A stretch of 25,194 bases of DNA, taken from assembly GCA_023262965.1 (NCBI GenBank), contig JALQXX010000023.1:1-25194 (forward strand), given 5' to 3'. The notes under the pieces were generated by a model. It was not told where the DNA came from, ran no database searches, and saw only the letters and a program-made list of their open reading frames with translations. A program made the position numbers and the translations under genes. Shown here piece after piece: positions 24,355 through 25,194 of the stretch (position 1 is its first letter; every line of letters starts with the position of its first letter). This DNA comes from Candidatus Marinamargulisbacteria bacterium (GTDB lineage Bacteria; Margulisbacteria; Marinamargulisbacteria; UBA817).

Positions 24355-25194
24355 ATGAAGGTCCTCGGCGTACTTTGGGTAATCGCGTTACCGTTAATAG
24401 CGGCGGATTTTAGAGACGATGTGTTTCAGTTAAACGCCCGTTATGATGAGTCGCGGTGGCAGGTGGTTCCGTCCGAACGGTATCGGGATCGGCTGGTGTT
24501 GAAGCATATTAGTTTACCAGCAACCATGAATATTTTGGCGTATCGGTATGCTGAACCTGTTAAGGCGAATGAGTTGGTGCAAAATCGCATTCAATCGGTA
24601 TACGATGGTTGGGAATTGCTATCCAATGCGCGATTAACCCCTCAACATAATCAACGCATGGGGATTACGGGTGGGGAGCGATCCATCTACCGAAAAACCT
24701 ATTTGACCGATGATTTAATCCAGGGACAACAGTTGGTTGCCGATGTCTGTTTGGTTACCGATAATACCCTCGCCATTGTCATCAATGTGATGGCGGATGG
24801 GGTGGACACCATGCTGGCCATTAAAAACGAATTTAATCAGTTTTATGCCAGTTTTTGGTGGGGCAATCATAAGCCCCAATTTTATGCGGTAGAAAATTCG
24901 GAGGCGACGTGGATTATGCCCCAGCAACATTGGGGTCGACGACGCTATTTGAATTATGCGGTTTCCGTAAAGGATGATATGCGTGTGCGTCAGTATTTTC
25001 CTGTAGAGCGGGATCACGATGACGCCAATCCGGCGGTGTTTTTTAATTCAAATGCAGCAATGGCACTCGCCCAAGAGACAATCATGGTATTCGATACCAA
25101 TCGAACGGTCTCATCCGTAAACATACCGCTAAAAAACCCCCATATTCAACTAGCGACCAATGGGTTTTATGCCATACAAAACCAGCCGAATGTT
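24355..25194 (+). CDS. Exported protein of unknown function, first 280 residues (cut by window edge)
   Basis: An open frame of exactly 280 codons runs from the ATG at 24355 to the window end without a stop. It begins with a signal peptide (MKVLGVLWVIALPLIAA, cleavage probably before Asp18 or nearby). The mature part has mixed alpha/beta character. One helix-like segment, EPVKANELVQNRIQSVYDGW, sits in a context that loosely recalls small exported proteins of the PsbP/DUF1795 type, but I recognise no family. Aromatic-rich stretches (FNQFYASFWWGNHKPQFYAV) are notable. The composition matches the neighbouring housekeeping genes, and the frame has no competing long frame on the other strand with a plausible product. 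A promoter lies immediately upstream and no Shine-Dalgarno is seen. It is likely periplasmic or surface-associated. Confidence 0.78.
   Translation, partial: MKVLGVLWVIALPLIAADFRDDVFQLNARYDESRWQVVPSERYRDRLVLKHISLPATMNILAYRYAEPVKANELVQNRIQSVYDGWELLSNARLTPQHNQRMGITGGERSIYRKTYLTDDLIQGQQLVADVCLVTDNTLAIVINVMADGVDTMLAIKNEFNQFYASFWWGNHKPQFYAVENSEATWIMPQQHWGRRRYLNYAVSVKDDMRVRQYFPVERDHDDANPAVFFNSNAAMALAQETIMVFDTNRTVSSVNIPLKNPHIQLATNGFYAIQNQPNV

Noticed and set aside
24715-25017. Minus-strand frame of 100 codons at the right edge
   Set aside because: It is antisense to the signal-peptide-bearing frame that runs uninterrupted from 24355 to the end; no ribosome site or domain.

Overview
This window looks like chromosomal DNA from a Gram-negative-type (diderm) bacterium of middling GC content. 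The evidence for two membranes is a probable lipoprotein, a DUF4105/Lnb-type protein with a barrel-like end, a periplasmic Prc protease, a class A penicillin-binding protein and a flagellar-rod-like protein with a Sec signal peptide. Housekeeping genes are intact and tightly packed, with short overlaps, GTG/TTG starts and overlapping gene ends. I see no insertion sequence, phage gene, CRISPR array or rRNA. I cannot place the organism firmly. A streamlined candidate-phylum bacterium (for example the Margulisbacteria) would fit, but that is only an impression.

Layout. 1-313 (-) is the start of an unrecognised gene cut by the window edge. 529-2418 (+) is a large probable lipoprotein of unknown function whose end overlaps the convergent tyrS (2410-3582, -). 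From 3707 to 7959 (+) runs a compact operon: accB (biotin carrier of acetyl-CoA carboxylase), recJ (single-strand exonuclease) and rel (bifunctional (p)ppGpp synthetase/hydrolase). 8134-11949 (-) holds two tandem paralogous single-pass membrane proteins with a shared four-cysteine domain and long Ser/Thr/Pro-rich tails. These are the main unknown of the window. 12114-16013 (+) is an overlapping set: malic enzyme, Prc/Tsp protease and a nitroreductase. It converges on fumC (16031-17431, -).

17511-19966 (-) is an envelope cluster: a PEGA-like small exported protein, a small exported protein of unknown function and a DUF4105 protein. A near-ideal intrinsic terminator lies inside the signal-peptide codons of the middle gene. 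20101-24031 (-) is a second envelope operon: PBP1A-type peptidoglycan synthase, thioredoxin reductase and a divergent FlgF/FlgG-like protein that starts on a TTGA overlap with trxB. A tRNA-Asp(GUC) gene with its own promoter follows at 24174-24251 (+). The window ends in an unrecognised exported protein (24355 to the edge, +).

How the parts work together. Malic enzyme and fumarase join C4 acids to pyruvate. AccB feeds fatty-acid synthesis. Rel links starvation to growth. PBP1A, Prc, DUF4105 and the FlgG-like protein concern the cell envelope. Several promoters put the predicted transcription start on, or almost on, the start codon (tyrS, accB, the gene at 24355). This suggests leaderless mRNAs beside genes with clear Shine-Dalgarno sites. 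The malic enzyme promoter carries a T10 run in its spacer, and prc carries a G9 run in its catalytic region; both are possible slippage sites.
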